Positions 44,381-51,954 of a DNA stretch of 64,000 bases are shown here, piece by piece. Source of the DNA: Lacticaseibacillus nasuensis JCM 17158 (GTDB taxonomy: Bacteria > Bacillota > Bacilli > Lactobacillales > Lactobacillaceae); contig NZ_AZDJ01000026.1 of assembly GCF_001434705.1 (NCBI RefSeq), forward strand, positions 6,665 through 70,664, in the 5' to 3' direction. Both the position numbers and the translations under genes were made by a program. Every line of letters starts with the position of its first letter. Position 1 is the first letter of the stretch. Below the pieces are notes generated by a model. That model was given only the letters and a program-made list of their open reading frames with translations. It was not told the origin of the DNA and ran no database searches.

Positions 44381-44409
44381 TTGTTTAGGTGCGTGATTTA
44401 TTGTATGAT
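44381..44409 (+). promoter_or_regulatory. Promoter of xpt-pbuX
   Basis: TTGTTT, a 17-bp spacer and TATGAT. Confidence 0.68.
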
Positions 44410-44416
44410 TGTTTAA

Positions 44417-45031
<615 letters not shown>

Positions 45032-45040
45032 GAGGGCAGG

Positions 45041-46360
45041 ATGGAAAACACACAGTTATCCAATCCAAAAGCGGCGGTGTTGGGGCTCCAACACCTGCTG
45101 GCGATGTATTCCGGCTCCGTCTTGGTGCCGATTCTCATCGGCGCCTCGCTGCATTTTTCCAGCGAGCAAATGACCTATCTGGTGTCCATCGACATCTTCA
45201 TGTGCGGCGTCGCCACGGCGCTGCAGGTCTTCGGTAACAAATTCTTCGGCATCGGCCTGCCGGTGGTGCTGGGGTGCGCGGTGCAGGCCGTGGCGCCGTT
45301 GATCGCCATTGGCCAGAAGTATGATTTTCAAACGATGTACGGCGCAATTATCGTCGCCGGCATCTTCGTCTTCCTGGTTTCCGGCTTGTTCGCCAAGCTG
45401 CGGCGGCTGTTTCCGCCGCTGGTCACGGGGACGCTAATCACCGTCATCGGCTTGTCGCTGATTCCGGTGGCGTTTCAAAATCTTGGCGGCGGCAGCACGA
45501 CGGCCAAGGACTTCGGCAGCATGACGAACCTTGCCGTCGGGGCCTTCACCGTGCTACTGATTCTCGCCTTAAACGTCTGGGGTCGCGGCTTCATTCGCTC
45601 GATTGCGATCTTGATTGGCTTGATTGCCGGCACGTTGCTGGCCGGCGCGTTGGGCATGGTGAGCCTGGCGCCGGTGGCCGAGGCGAGCTGGTTCCACGTG
45701 CCGACGCCGTTTTACTTCGGCACGCCGCATTTTGAATGGAGCTCCATCGTCACGATGATTTTGATTTCGCTGGTGTCGATGGTCGAGTCCACCGGCGTGT
45801 TCTTCGCGCTGGGGGATGTCGTCGACCGCAAGATTGGCGAAACCGACCTGAAGCGCGGCTACCGCGCCGAGGGGTTGGCGGTGCTGCTCGGCGGGATCTT
45901 CAACACCTTCCCGTACACCACGTTTTCCCAAAACGTCGGGCTAGTGCAGCTGTCCGGCATCAAGACGCGCAAGCCCGTGATTTTCTCCGCCATTTTCCTG
46001 GTGATTTTGGGTCTGTTGCCGAAAATCGGCGCGCTGGCCACCATCATTCCCGATCCGGTCTTGGGCGGGGCGATGCTGGTGATGTTCGGCATGGTCGCCG
46101 TGCAAGGCATTCGCATGCTGCAGCAAGTCGATTTTCACGATGATAAAAACCTGCTGGTGGCCGCGATTTCTATCGGCCTCGGCCTCGGTGTCACCGTGCA
46201 GCCGAGCATCGTGCAGTTCCTGCCGAAAACGATTCAGTTGCTGTTCGGCTCCGGCATTCTGTTGTCGAGCGTGAGCGCGGTGGGGCTCAACCTGCTGTTC
46301 AACGCGAAGACGCCGCAACCGGAAATGGCCAGCCACGACGGCTTAAACGAAAAAGATTGA
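45041..46360 (+). CDS. pbuX: Xanthine permease (nucleobase:cation symporter-2)
   Basis: Integral membrane purine transporter of 439 residues with twelve or more helices. Family features are LGLQHLLAMYSGSVLVP near the start, GCAVQAVAPLIAIG near 84 and FNTFPYTTFSQNVGLVQLSG near 287, characteristic of the NAT/NCS2 group. GGAGGG precedes the ATG. It partners with xpt upstream. A PurK-like gene begins about 55 bases beyond its stop. Confidence 0.94.
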   Translation: MENTQLSNPKAAVLGLQHLLAMYSGSVLVPILIGASLHFSSEQMTYLVSIDIFMCGVATALQVFGNKFFGIGLPVVLGCAVQAVAPLIAIGQKYDFQTMYGAIIVAGIFVFLVSGLFAKLRRLFPPLVTGTLITVIGLSLIPVAFQNLGGGSTTAKDFGSMTNLAVGAFTVLLILALNVWGRGFIRSIAILIGLIAGTLLAGALGMVSLAPVAEASWFHVPTPFYFGTPHFEWSSIVTMILISLVSMVESTGVFFALGDVVDRKIGETDLKRGYRAEGLAVLLGGIFNTFPYTTFSQNVGLVQLSGIKTRKPVIFSAIFLVILGLLPKIGALATIIPDPVLGGAMLVMFGMVAVQGIRMLQQVDFHDDKNLLVAAISIGLGLGVTVQPSIVQFLPKTIQLLFGSGILLSSVSAVGLNLLFNAKTPQPEMASHDGLNEKD

Positions 46361-46414
46361 TGGCTATTGGTGGTCACGCTGCGGCGTGGCCACGACTTGA
46401 TTGGAGGGAATCGC

Positions 46415-47521
46415 TTGGCTCGATTCACTGAACCCGGGGCCATCCTCGGGATTATCGGCGGCGGCGTGGAAGCCTACCGTCTGGTCCTCGCGGCGCATCG
46501 CCTCGGCTTACAAGTCGTCGTGTTGAGCCCGCTGCCTGGCGACATCGCCATGCAGGCAGCCGACATGGCGTTAGTGGGCACCAGCAGCGACGCGGCGGCC
46601 TTGCAGCAGCTCGCCGACCGCACGACGTTGATCACCTATATGGATGAAAATGTCGACAGCGAGGCGCTCGCCGCCGCCACCGCGCCGGAGCAGCTGCCAA
46701 GTGGCGTTCGCATTCTCGACGTGGTGCAGGACCGGTATTTGGAGAAGGTCTTCTTCGAGGACCTCAACTTAAACATTTTGCCTTACGCCCAGGTCGTCAC
46801 GGCCAACGACATCGCCAAGGCCGTGGAGGTCGTCGGGTTCCCGGCGATTCTCAAGCCGATTCAAAAAAGCGTCGGCCAGGATCAGCAACTGCGCCTTGAT
46901 ACCGCGGCCGATGTCGCCCGCGCCGGCCAGCTGTTACAGCAGCGGCCTTATGTGCTCGAGGCGTGGCTGGACGAGCCGCAAGACTTCACGGTGATGGTGG
47001 CCAAAGCCGGCGACAGCGTGCAGGTGATGCCGTTAGTCGAAACCAAATTTGCCGGCCATCAGCTGCAGGCAGCCATCGTGCCAGCCAGCGGCGGCATGCC
47101 CGTCGCTAAGGAAGTCACGCGCATCGCGCAGGTCATCGCCGACAAGCTCGATTATACCGGCGTGTTTGCCATCGCGTTTTACCTCACCGCTAACGGCACG
47201 CTATACGTGAAGCGCCTGTATTCCGCACCGCAACTGAACGGCGCGGTGCTCCCGGCGGCCACCGGCGCGACGCCGGAGGAAGTACACCTGCGGGCGCTAC
47301 TCGGTTGGCCGTTGCCGAATATGACGCGCCGCCAGCCGGCCGTGACGCTGTTTCTGCACGATACCGACCGCAGCGCCGCGTTGACCCAGCTGCAAATCAA
47401 ACCTGAGTGGCGTTTCCGGTTTTATCCATTGAATCACGCGTTGCTCGGTGATGTGACGATTATCGGCGACCGCGCGGTGGTGGCGCAGCAGCTGAGTGCA
47501 ACCGGGTACTTTTCGCTGTAA
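46415..47521 (+). CDS. Degenerate PurK-like ATP-grasp protein
   Basis: Resembles N5-carboxyaminoimidazole ribonucleotide synthetase: ILGIIGGGVEAYRLVLAAHRLGLQVVVL at the start, VVGFPAILKP near 145, TVMVAKAGD near 195. But the usual metal- and substrate-binding NELAPRxHNSGH is here KRLYSAPQLNG, and the conserved TYEFENV reads TYMDENV. A catalytic PurK is therefore doubtful, and no purE is nearby. It may be a regulatory or repurposed paralogue. TTG at 46415 follows GGAGGG; 368 residues. It sits between pbuX and purB, and its stop codon overlaps a 27-bp hairpin-repeat remnant. Confidence 0.75.
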   Translation: MARFTEPGAILGIIGGGVEAYRLVLAAHRLGLQVVVLSPLPGDIAMQAADMALVGTSSDAAALQQLADRTTLITYMDENVDSEALAAATAPEQLPSGVRILDVVQDRYLEKVFFEDLNLNILPYAQVVTANDIAKAVEVVGFPAILKPIQKSVGQDQQLRLDTAADVARAGQLLQQRPYVLEAWLDEPQDFTVMVAKAGDSVQVMPLVETKFAGHQLQAAIVPASGGMPVAKEVTRIAQVIADKLDYTGVFAIAFYLTANGTLYVKRLYSAPQLNGAVLPAATGATPEEVHLRALLGWPLPNMTRRQPAVTLFLHDTDRSAALTQLQIKPEWRFRFYPLNHALLGDVTIIGDRAVVAQQLSATGYFSL

Positions 47522-47546
47522 TCGTGCTCGCCACCGCTCACAACTT
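47520..47546 (+). repeat. Minimal remnant of the hairpin repeat
   Basis: AATCGTGCTCGC is joined through CACC straight to GCTCACAACTT, so both conserved ends are present and about 96 bp of arms and apex are gone. It overlaps the last bases of the purK-like stop codon. Confidence 0.85.
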
Positions 47547-47669
47547 AATCGTGCTCGCCGGGGCAAAAGGCTGCACGTAGGACCACCTGGCACTTGAAAG
47601 GTAAAAAGCGCCTTTCAAGCACCAGGCGGCGCCTACGCTCCGCCTTTTACCCGCCCCGGCTCACAACTT
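47547..47669 (+). repeat. Hairpin repeat, copy B
   Basis: Full copy. Pairs AAAAGGC/GCCTTTT, CGTAGG/CCTACG and at the tip CTTGAAAGG/CCTTTCAAG. It is tandem with copy C. Confidence 0.92.
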
Positions 47670-47791
47670 AATCGTGCTCGCGGTGGCAAGAAGCTGCACA
47701 CAGGACCACCTGATGGCCGACTCGCAAAGTGCGCGAGTCAACCCTCAGGCGGCGCCTGTGTTCCGCTTCTTCCCGCCACCGCTCACAACTT
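47670..47791 (+). repeat. Hairpin repeat, copy C
   Basis: Full copy. Pairs AAGAAGC/GCTTCTT, ACACAGG/CCTGTGT and at the tip GACTCGC/GCGAGTC. It ends 16 bases before the purB start, immediately before AGGAGG. Confidence 0.92.
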
Positions 47792-47807
47792 TGATAGGAG
47801 GATTCCC

Positions 47808-49103
47808 ATGATCGATCGTTATAGTCGTCCGGAGATGGCGGCCATTTGGTCCGAACAGAATCGGTACCAGGCCTGGTTGGAAGTTGAATTACTGGCCACA
47901 GAGGCGTGGCGCGAGTTAGGGGAGGTGCCGGCGGCGGATGCCGCCGCCTTGCGCGAGCACGCGACGTTTGATGTCGACCGGATTCACGAAATCGAAGCTG
48001 TGACAAGGCACGATGTCGTGGCGTTCACCCGTAACGTGTCGGAGTCTCTGGGCCCGGAGAAAAAGTGGGTGCACTTTGGCCTGACCAGTACCGACGTGGT
48101 CGACACAGCGCAAGGTTATTTGCTGAAGCAAGCCGACGTGATTCTGCGTCAGGATATCGAGGCCTTGATTGCGGTGTTGGCGGATTTGGCCAAGCGTTAC
48201 AAGGACACGGTGATGATGGGCCGCACCCATGGCGTGCACGCGGAGCCGACCACGTTTGGCTTGGTGGTGGCGACATGGTATTCGGAGATGCAGCGCAACC
48301 TCAAGCGCTTCGATGAAGCCGCCGCGGAGGTCGAAGCCGGCAAGATTAGCGGCGCGGTGGGGACGTTTGCCAACACGCCGCCAGCCGTCGAGGCGTATGT
48401 CTGCGCACACCTCGGCATTCACGCGCAGGAGATTTCCACTCAGATCCTGCCGCGCGACTTGCACGCGCACTACATTCAAACCCTCGGCCTGATTGCCAGT
48501 TCCATCGAGCGCTTCGCCACCCAGGTGCGGCACATGCAGCGCACCGAGGTTCACGAAGTCGAGGAGCACTTTAATCCTGGGCAAAAAGGGAGCTCGGCGA
48601 TGCCGCACAAGCGCAACCCGATTGGCTCGGAAAACGTCTCAGGCTTGGCGCGCATCATTCGCGGATACGCGACGCCGGCGCTAGAGGATATGAACCTGTG
48701 GCACGAGCGCGACATCTCGCATTCATCTGCCGAGCGCATCATGCTGCCCGACGCCACGGGGCTGCTGGATTATATTTTGCATCGTTTCACCGGCATCTTG
48801 AGCCACCTCGACGTGTTCCCGGAGACGATGCTGGCCAACATGCAAAAAACGCACGGCCTGATTTATAGCCAGCGTGTCATGCTGAAGCTGATTGAAGCCG
48901 GGTTGTCCCGCGAGGAAGCCTACGACCTCGTGCAGCCGAAAACGGCGCAGGCCTGGGACGAGCACCGCGACTTCCGGGCGCTACTGGAGGCCGATCCGCA
49001 GGTCACGGCGCGCTTAACGCCCGCGGCAATCGCGGATGCCTTCGATTATCATTATCACCTCAAGCACGTGGACGAGATTTTCGCGCGACTGGGGTTGGCC
49101 TAG
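47808..49103 (+). CDS. purB: Adenylosuccinate lyase
   Basis: Purine synthesis enzyme acting at SAICAR and adenylosuccinate. The fumarase-superfamily signature [16 protein letters not shown] is near residue 262, with the catalytic Ser loop; [13 protein letters not shown] near 93 and [10 protein letters not shown] near 140 (catalytic His) are also conserved. Length is 431, normal for the Gram-positive form. AGGAGG precedes the ATG. Two full hairpin repeats lie in its upstream region. The rest of the pur operon is not in this window. Confidence 0.96.
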   Translation: MIDRYSRPEMAAIWSEQNRYQAWLEVELLATEAWRELGEVPAADAAALREHATFDVDRIHEIEAVTRHDVVAFTRNVSESLGPEKKWVHFGLTSTDVVDTAQGYLLKQADVILRQDIEALIAVLADLAKRYKDTVMMGRTHGVHAEPTTFGLVVATWYSEMQRNLKRFDEAAAEVEAGKISGAVGTFANTPPAVEAYVCAHLGIHAQEISTQILPRDLHAHYIQTLGLIASSIERFATQVRHMQRTEVHEVEEHFNPGQKGSSAMPHKRNPIGSENVSGLARIIRGYATPALEDMNLWHERDISHSSAERIMLPDATGLLDYILHRFTGILSHLDVFPETMLANMQKTHGLIYSQRVMLKLIEAGLSREEAYDLVQPKTAQAWDEHRDFRALLEADPQVTARLTPAAIADAFDYHYHLKHVDEIFARLGLA

Positions 49104-49111
49104 CGTCATGG

Positions 49112-49144
49112 CGGCCGGTGGGGCATTCCTGCCGGCCGTTTTTG
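49112..49144 (+). terminator. Terminator of purB
   Basis: CGGCCGG and CCGGCCG pair, followed by TTTTTG. Confidence 0.82.
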
Positions 49145-49146
49145 AA

Positions 49147-49155
49147 TGGTATACT
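49147..49155 (+). promoter_or_regulatory. Extended -10 promoter of the WxLIP gene
   Basis: TGG TATACT, 28 bases before the start codon. Confidence 0.6.
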
Positions 49156-49182
49156 AATTGCAATGACGTAAGGAGAACAGGC

Positions 49183-50181
49183 ATGAAGAAACTCATCTGG
49201 CTGGCGGTGGCCGCCGTGTTTGCGGGGCTCACCAGCCTGGCGCAACCGGTGCGAGCCGACGGGGTCACCTATAGCGTGATGCCGCAGCTGCCCAACAATC
49301 AAATCGACCGCTCGGCCGGATACTATGACTTGCTGGTGAAGCCGGGGACGACGCAAACGCTGCGCATGACCATCACCAATCAAGATACGGCGACGCAGCG
49401 CTACCGCGTGTCGCCGAACCGCGCGGTGACCAATGCCAATGGCGTGATCGATTATAGCCGCCATGGCAGTCCGGCATCGGCGGATTTGGCCGTAAACATT
49501 GAGCAGTTGTTCAGTGCGCCGCAAACGGTGACGATTCCCGCCGGCGGTAGCCAAACGGTGCGGGTGAAACTCACCGTGCCCAAGCAGCGCTTTACCGGCG
49601 TGGTGCTCGGCGGGCTGTACGTGACGCAGGTGGCCGAAGCTGATGCCAAAGCCAAGCAAGGCGTGGGCTTCACTAATCGCTTCGCTTACGCCACGGCGGT
49701 GCAACTGCAAATGAGCCGTAAAGCCGTCGAGCCGCAACTGACCCTCACCAAGGTACAACCGGCCAGCAAGCAGCAAACACCGCCGCTCACCGCCACGCTG
49801 GCCAACATCAAGCCTGCGGTGGTCCACGACCTGAGCGTGACGGCTAAGCTCACGCGCCAAGGCGCCAGCAAGCCCGCACTCACCGCCAGTAGAACCCAAC
49901 TGTCCATGGCCCCGAATAGTACGCTGGCGTTTGCCCTGGGCCAACCGGGTCAACGGCTCAAAGCCGGGCGTTACACCTTGACGCTAACGGCGAAAACCGA
50001 CACGACGACTTGGCGCTTTACCAAGCGGCTGACGCTAAAGGGTACCACCGCGGTATCCAGCAAGACCAAGCCAACCGCCCGCCGTTCCGTGTGGTGGTTA
50101 GTCTTTAGCGGTGCGCTGGTGGCTGTAGGGGCGGTTGCCGTGGGGTGGATGCGCCGGCGCAGCAGTCGCCACCGCCATTAA
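49183..50181 (+). CDS. WxL-interacting protein (DUF916/DUF3324) surface protein
   Basis: Surface-anchored protein of 332 residues. A signal peptide (1-25) is followed by a DUF916-like beta domain (about 27-150: YYDLLVKPGTTQTLRMTI, FTGVVLGGLYV) and a DUF3324-like domain (about 165-280), ending in a C-terminal membrane helix (299-320) and a basic tail. Such WxLIPs normally lie in operons with WxL-domain proteins and bind peptidoglycan; no WxL gene is present here, so it is a stand-alone copy. ATG at 49183 follows AAGGAG; an in-frame upstream start overlaps purB and is rejected. Confidence 0.87.
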   Translation: MKKLIWLAVAAVFAGLTSLAQPVRADGVTYSVMPQLPNNQIDRSAGYYDLLVKPGTTQTLRMTITNQDTATQRYRVSPNRAVTNANGVIDYSRHGSPASADLAVNIEQLFSAPQTVTIPAGGSQTVRVKLTVPKQRFTGVVLGGLYVTQVAEADAKAKQGVGFTNRFAYATAVQLQMSRKAVEPQLTLTKVQPASKQQTPPLTATLANIKPAVVHDLSVTAKLTRQGASKPALTASRTQLSMAPNSTLAFALGQPGQRLKAGRYTLTLTAKTDTTTWRFTKRLTLKGTTAVSSKTKPTARRSVWWLVFSGALVAVGAVAVGWMRRRSSRHRH

Positions 50182-50207
50182 ATTCGTAGAAAATTGCGCT
50201 AGACCGG

Positions 50208-50236
50208 TTGCAATTCCTGTCGTGACCGGGTAGTAT
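50208..50236 (+). promoter_or_regulatory. Promoter of the candidate small RNA
   Basis: TTGCAA, a 17-bp spacer and TAGTAT. Confidence 0.6.
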
Positions 50237-50241
50237 GGCCA

Positions 50242-50336
50242 CAAGAGATAAATTTGAAGCACTGCTCACCTTCATTCACGTGAAGGACGACCCGTCCACG
50301 GGGGCATTTGCCCGTCGTGAGCTGGGTCTTTTTTTG
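50242..50336 (+). ncRNA. Candidate small RNA of unknown class
   Basis: About 95 nt between a predicted promoter and a T run (50329-50335), with no reading frame and no gene for 700 bases downstream. It contains CCTTCA/TGAAGG and GGACG/CGTCC hairpins and a terminal GACCC...GGGTC stem enclosing CACGGGGGCA/TGCCCGTCGTG. It does not match a family I know. Confidence 0.55.
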
Positions 50337-50337
50337 T

Positions 50338-50632
50338 TAAAAACGGCTTTTGGCCGTGATTGGTCGACGTGAATATTCTTCGGGCGCAACCCGCTTACAC
50401 TTGGGCCCTGGTGAAGAATCGTCACCGATCGCGTTCCCCCGATTCGCCAAGACCGTTGGCTTCAAATTGAGCCGCATGCCGCCCCCCACGGTTGCGCGTT
50501 CGCTTCTCTTTTCTGGTGCCGTCTCCACGACGATGCGCGGGGTCACGCTGGTATGTGATCCGCCTCGCGCATAAGCCACCTAATCGCATGTTGGCAGGCC
50601 GCTTCCATTTTGGAAGCGGCCTGTTTTTTTGC
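50338..50632. other. Unexplained conserved-looking segment bounded by terminators
   Basis: High GC, clearly distinct from the AT-rich bases to its right. Right end: AGGCCGCTTCCA/TGGAAGCGGCCT plus seven T (plus-strand terminator, 50595-50630). Left end: CGGC/GCCG with AAAAA before it (minus-strand terminator, 50339-50356). Frames on both strands (about 74 and 80 codons) are long, but lack ribosome sites. It could be an RNA gene or a relic. Confidence 0.4.
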
Positions 50633-50640
50633 GGCGCGGC

Positions 50641-50886
50641 ATCGGCTTCGGCTTGACAATACTGAAAAAAGTCTGTCACGACATGGTGCTTACGTGATAT
50701 TTTCTGAAAATTTTTCTGTTTTTTAATTAGTAGAATTCCGAATTTACTGGCATGAAGCGGGCGGCAGCATTGCTAATTAGCGGCTCTTGGTTTCGGTTAC
50801 ATTTATTCAGTAAACCGAATCAAATTGTGCACGGCTCATTTTCGTTCGGTTTTTCATTAATTAATTGTAGTTATATCGATAAGTTT
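50641..50886. other. AT-rich spacer before the sortase-like gene
   Basis: No reading frame or terminator is supported. Several short AT-rich palindromes (TTAATTAA-like) and scattered -10-like hexamers occur. Confidence 0.4.
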
Positions 50887-51068
50887 TTTACAATTGGCTC
50901 GGTTTTTCGTGTATAGTAGACCTCGACGCAAAAAGTCAATGTGTAAGTCAATGACAATGAATTGTCCGGTGTGCTTGGGGTGTAAGCCAAGGCACGCGTC
51001 GCGAGGAGCGATTGGCAATTCGTCATGTTCGGGGGAACATGACCATATTAAATGGGGGATTTAATTTT
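50887..51068 (+). promoter_or_regulatory. Promoter and structured leader of the sortase-like gene
   Basis: TTTACA, a 19-bp spacer and TATAGT (50912-50917) give a leader of about 145 nt. It holds three hairpins: GACAAT/ATTGTC, GTGCTTGG/CCAAGGCAC and CATGTTC/GAACATG. The last stem ends about 30 bases before the start codon. No known riboswitch class was recognised. Confidence 0.5.
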
Positions 51069-51824
51069 ATGATCAAGCGTGGCTTGTTGAAGACCATGCT
51101 CTTTTTGGGAGTGTCAGTTAGTGTGTTAGCGAGTGGTGTGATTAGCCATTCGGTAGCTGCGTCTGCGGAACAACCGCAAGTTTCCGTAAGTAATCAAGTC
51201 GCGCATACCGATGCGCTACGTCAGTCAGCCGCCGCTGCCGCCTTTGCTGAAAACCGCGCCAGCCACCTGGTCGTCGCCGTGAAGCCGACGGCCACGGCGC
51301 CGGTCGCGACAACAAGCACCACGACGCAGGCGACCACCACGCGCCAGCCAGTGGCCAAGCAACAGGTTGCGGCTAAGCCCGCAGTAGCAAAACAAGCGCC
51401 TCGCGTCACTCCGGTGGCCACGAAGCGGGAAGCCGCCCACACCATCACCATGGGCGGCGTTGCGATTCGCTACATCATTGGCAACCGCAGCATGGGCGCC
51501 GCGCCTGGCAATGGCGCTGCCACTTGGGGCGGCCGCACCAACTACAGCAATACCAGCGGTCAAAACACGCACTTCATCGGGCACAATCCCGGTTCGTTTG
51601 CGGTCATGACCAGCTTGGGCATCGGCTCCGCGATTCGCGTGACCGACGGACAAGGCACTGGGCGCACGTACCACGTGTACCAAATCGCCAAGGTTAACCC
51701 GAATGGCGTCACCGCCAACAAGGTGGACCTGTGGAACCAGATTGTCGGCACCGGCGGCGGCCAGCGCATCACGCTGCAAACCTGCCTCGGCAGTTACTGG
51801 CGCGAAATCGTCTTTGCCCGGTAA
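51069..51824 (+). CDS. Signal-peptide-bearing sortase-fold protein
   Basis: Exported protein of 251 residues. A signal peptide (about 1-35) is followed by an Ala/Thr/Gln-rich linker (60-120) and a C-terminal sortase-like domain (130-251). The catalytic-type residues are present: His172 in FIGHNPGSF, Cys239 in ITLQTCLG (the TLxTC motif) and Arg245 in WREIVF. Most sortases are held by a membrane anchor; here the N-terminal segment looks cleavable, so it may be secreted. No LPxTG substrate is near. ATG at 51069 follows GGGGGA. Confidence 0.75.
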   Translation: MIKRGLLKTMLFLGVSVSVLASGVISHSVAASAEQPQVSVSNQVAHTDALRQSAAAAAFAENRASHLVVAVKPTATAPVATTSTTTQATTTRQPVAKQQVAAKPAVAKQAPRVTPVATKREAAHTITMGGVAIRYIIGNRSMGAAPGNGAATWGGRTNYSNTSGQNTHFIGHNPGSFAVMTSLGIGSAIRVTDGQGTGRTYHVYQIAKVNPNGVTANKVDLWNQIVGTGGGQRITLQTCLGSYWREIVFAR

Positions 51825-51832
51825 GCTCAGTT

Positions 51833-51857
51833 AGACCCGCTTGCGGGTTTTTTTTAT
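51833..51857 (+). terminator. Terminator
   Basis: GACCCGC, TT and GCGGGTT followed by TTTTTTTA. Confidence 0.9.
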
Positions 51858-51884
51858 TTTCAGAGGCAGCCGGCCGCGGCCATG

Positions 51885-51910
51885 AACGTCTGCAGGGGCA
51901 GGCGTTTTTT
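51885..51910 (+). terminator. Second terminator-like hairpin upstream of pcrA
   Basis: AACGTCTGC and GCAGGCGTT followed by TTTTT. It overlaps the pcrA promoter area. Confidence 0.6.
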
Positions 51911-51918
51911 GGTACAAT
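51910..51918 (+). promoter_or_regulatory. Extended -10 promoter of pcrA
   Basis: TGG TACAAT, 37 bases before the start codon. Confidence 0.6.
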
Positions 51919-51954
51919 TGAGGAACGAATGTAACGGGAAAGGACGATACAACC

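Noticed and set aside
49036-49182. N-terminal extension of the WxL-interacting protein into purB
   Set aside because: Signal peptide and ribosome site place the start at 49183.
50337-50579. Overlapping frames on both strands (50350-50574 plus, 50337-50579 minus)
   Set aside because: Neither has a ribosome site or recognisable protein pattern; they lie between opposite-facing terminators, so kept as an unexplained segment.
50887-51068. c-di-AMP (ydaO) riboswitch ahead of the sortase-like gene
   Set aside because: GGGGTGTAAG faintly recalls the class, but the other conserved segments and size do not fit.
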